DNA of 64,000 bases, taken from assembly GCF_001953955.1 (NCBI RefSeq), contig NZ_CP019301.1:202501-266500 (forward strand), given 5' to 3'. Position numbers and translations under genes: made by a program. This document shows, one piece after another, positions 63,318 to 64,000 of the stretch. The notes beneath the pieces were generated by a model. The model made no database searches. It was not told where the DNA came from and saw only the letters and a program-made list of their open reading frames with translations. The stretch's first letter is position 1. Every line of letters begins with the position of its first letter. Origin of the DNA: Prevotella intermedia ATCC 25611 = DSM 20706. GTDB lineage: Bacteria; Bacteroidota; Bacteroidia; Bacteroidales; Bacteroidaceae.

Positions 63318-64000
63318 ATGCAAAAAGGTAAAATAGGTGTAACAACAGAAAACATCTTTCCTGTTATCAAGAAATTCCTCTATTCCGACCACGAAATCTT
63401 CCTTCGTGAGATGGTTTCCAATGCTGTCGATGCAACACAGAAGTTGCGCACACTCGCTACAACGGGCGAATTTAAAGGCGAAACCAACGACCTTAAAGTC
63501 AGCATAAGCCTCGACGAAAAGGCAGGAACGCTCACCATCAGCGACAACGGTATCGGTATGACAGCCGAAGAAATCGACAAATACATCAACCAGATAGCCT
63601 TTTCGGGCGTTACAGACTTCTTAGACAAGTACAAGGATAAGGCAGAAGCCATTATCGGACACTTCGGTCTCGGTTTCTATTCAGCCTTTATGGTGTCTAA
63701 AAAGGTGGAAATCATTACGAAAAGCTATCGCGACGATGCGCAGGCAGTGAAGTGGAGCTGCGACGGAAGCCCAGAGTTCTTGCTCGAAGATGCAGAGAAG
63801 GCGGGTCGTGGTACGGACATTGTGCTCTACATCGACGACGATTGCAAGGAGTTTTTGGAGAAACAGAAGATTGAGAGCCTGCTCAACAAGTACTGTAAGT
63901 TTATGGCTGTGCCCGTTGTATTCGGCAAACGCACTGAATGGAAGGACGGAAAGAACGTTGAAACCGACGAAGACAACGTTATAAACAGTGTGGAACCACT
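63318..64000 (+). CDS. htpG: HSP90-family chaperone HtpG (N-terminal part, runs off the window)
   Basis: The first 227 residues are present: MQKGKIGVTTENIFPVIKKF, the GHKL ATP-binding elements REMVSNAVDATQKL, ISDNGIGMTAEEI and IIGHFGLGFYSAFMV, and GRGTDIVLYI. It is an ATP-dependent chaperone. The start codon ATG 63318 follows AAAACATACAACT. The middle and C-terminal domains lie beyond the window. Confidence 0.97.
   Translation, partial: MQKGKIGVTTENIFPVIKKFLYSDHEIFLREMVSNAVDATQKLRTLATTGEFKGETNDLKVSISLDEKAGTLTISDNGIGMTAEEIDKYINQIAFSGVTDFLDKYKDKAEAIIGHFGLGFYSAFMVSKKVEIITKSYRDDAQAVKWSCDGSPEFLLEDAEKAGRGTDIVLYIDDDCKEFLEKQKIESLLNKYCKFMAVPVVFGKRTEWKDGKNVETDEDNVINSVEP

Overview
The window is a piece of chromosome from a Bacteroidota bacterium, most likely a Prevotella-like member of the Bacteroidales. 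The evidence is a type IX secretion protein (PorQ), Bacteroidota-only families (DUF4295, DUF4421, DUF4924-like neighbourhoods, Lnb-type DUF4105), a lipoprotein-type TamA, and many promoters of the Bacteroidetes form TTTG-N19/20-TAnnTTTG. The species is inferred, not proven.

Layout. 1-7400 is a decayed conjugative transposon of the CTnDOT kind: traB- and traA-like genes on the minus strand, then mobA, mobB and mobC on the plus strand. Most of these genes carry frameshifts or stops. A 238-bp MITE sits in the mobB 3' end, a shrunken IS982-family element cuts mobC, and a 5'-truncated ISL3 transposase follows. 7709-11640 is an McrBC-type modification-dependent restriction operon with its own promoter. 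12143-30855 is mostly housekeeping: ribosomal proteins L21 and L27, an amidase-like DUF1460 gene, an oxidoreductase, an M64 peptidase, phosphate butyryltransferase and butyrate kinase, PheT-YebC, and an operon from TonB through prenyl synthase and TatD to a lipid A deacylase, divergent from porQ-cmk. 31057-32025 is a broken nuclease-like gene. 32185-43536 holds tRNAs, an envelope operon (OMP, LptC, CNNM/CorC-type protein, PpiD), a DUF4105 gene and secA. 43884-45238 has a long palindrome, a small PH-domain gene and four tRNA genes. 45801-53331 is the tamA-tamB pair. 53379-56830 is a type II (probably IIS) restriction-modification island with two adenine methyltransferases and one endonuclease. 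57617-64000 has DUF4295, L33, L28, a strong small-RNA candidate, ispE, dnaB, a DUF421 gene, cobO and the start of htpG.

Three things stand out. First, nine copies (eight full, one partial) of an intergenic repeat with a fixed frame and exchangeable five-base words lie at gene 3' ends. Six full copies are 189-190 bp and two belong to a 165-bp subtype. Second, the restriction-modification island is flanked by a second, diverged copy of the first codons and promoter of tamB, so the methyltransferase gene appears to be driven by a captured tamB start. Third, a promoter-hairpin-terminator unit upstream of rpmB looks like an unannotated structured RNA of about 225 nt.

Frameshifts and internal stops are confined to mobile, restriction and orphan genes, while core genes are intact. 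That points to real decay or phase variation rather than poor sequence. No CRISPR array, rRNA operon or intact prophage is visible.
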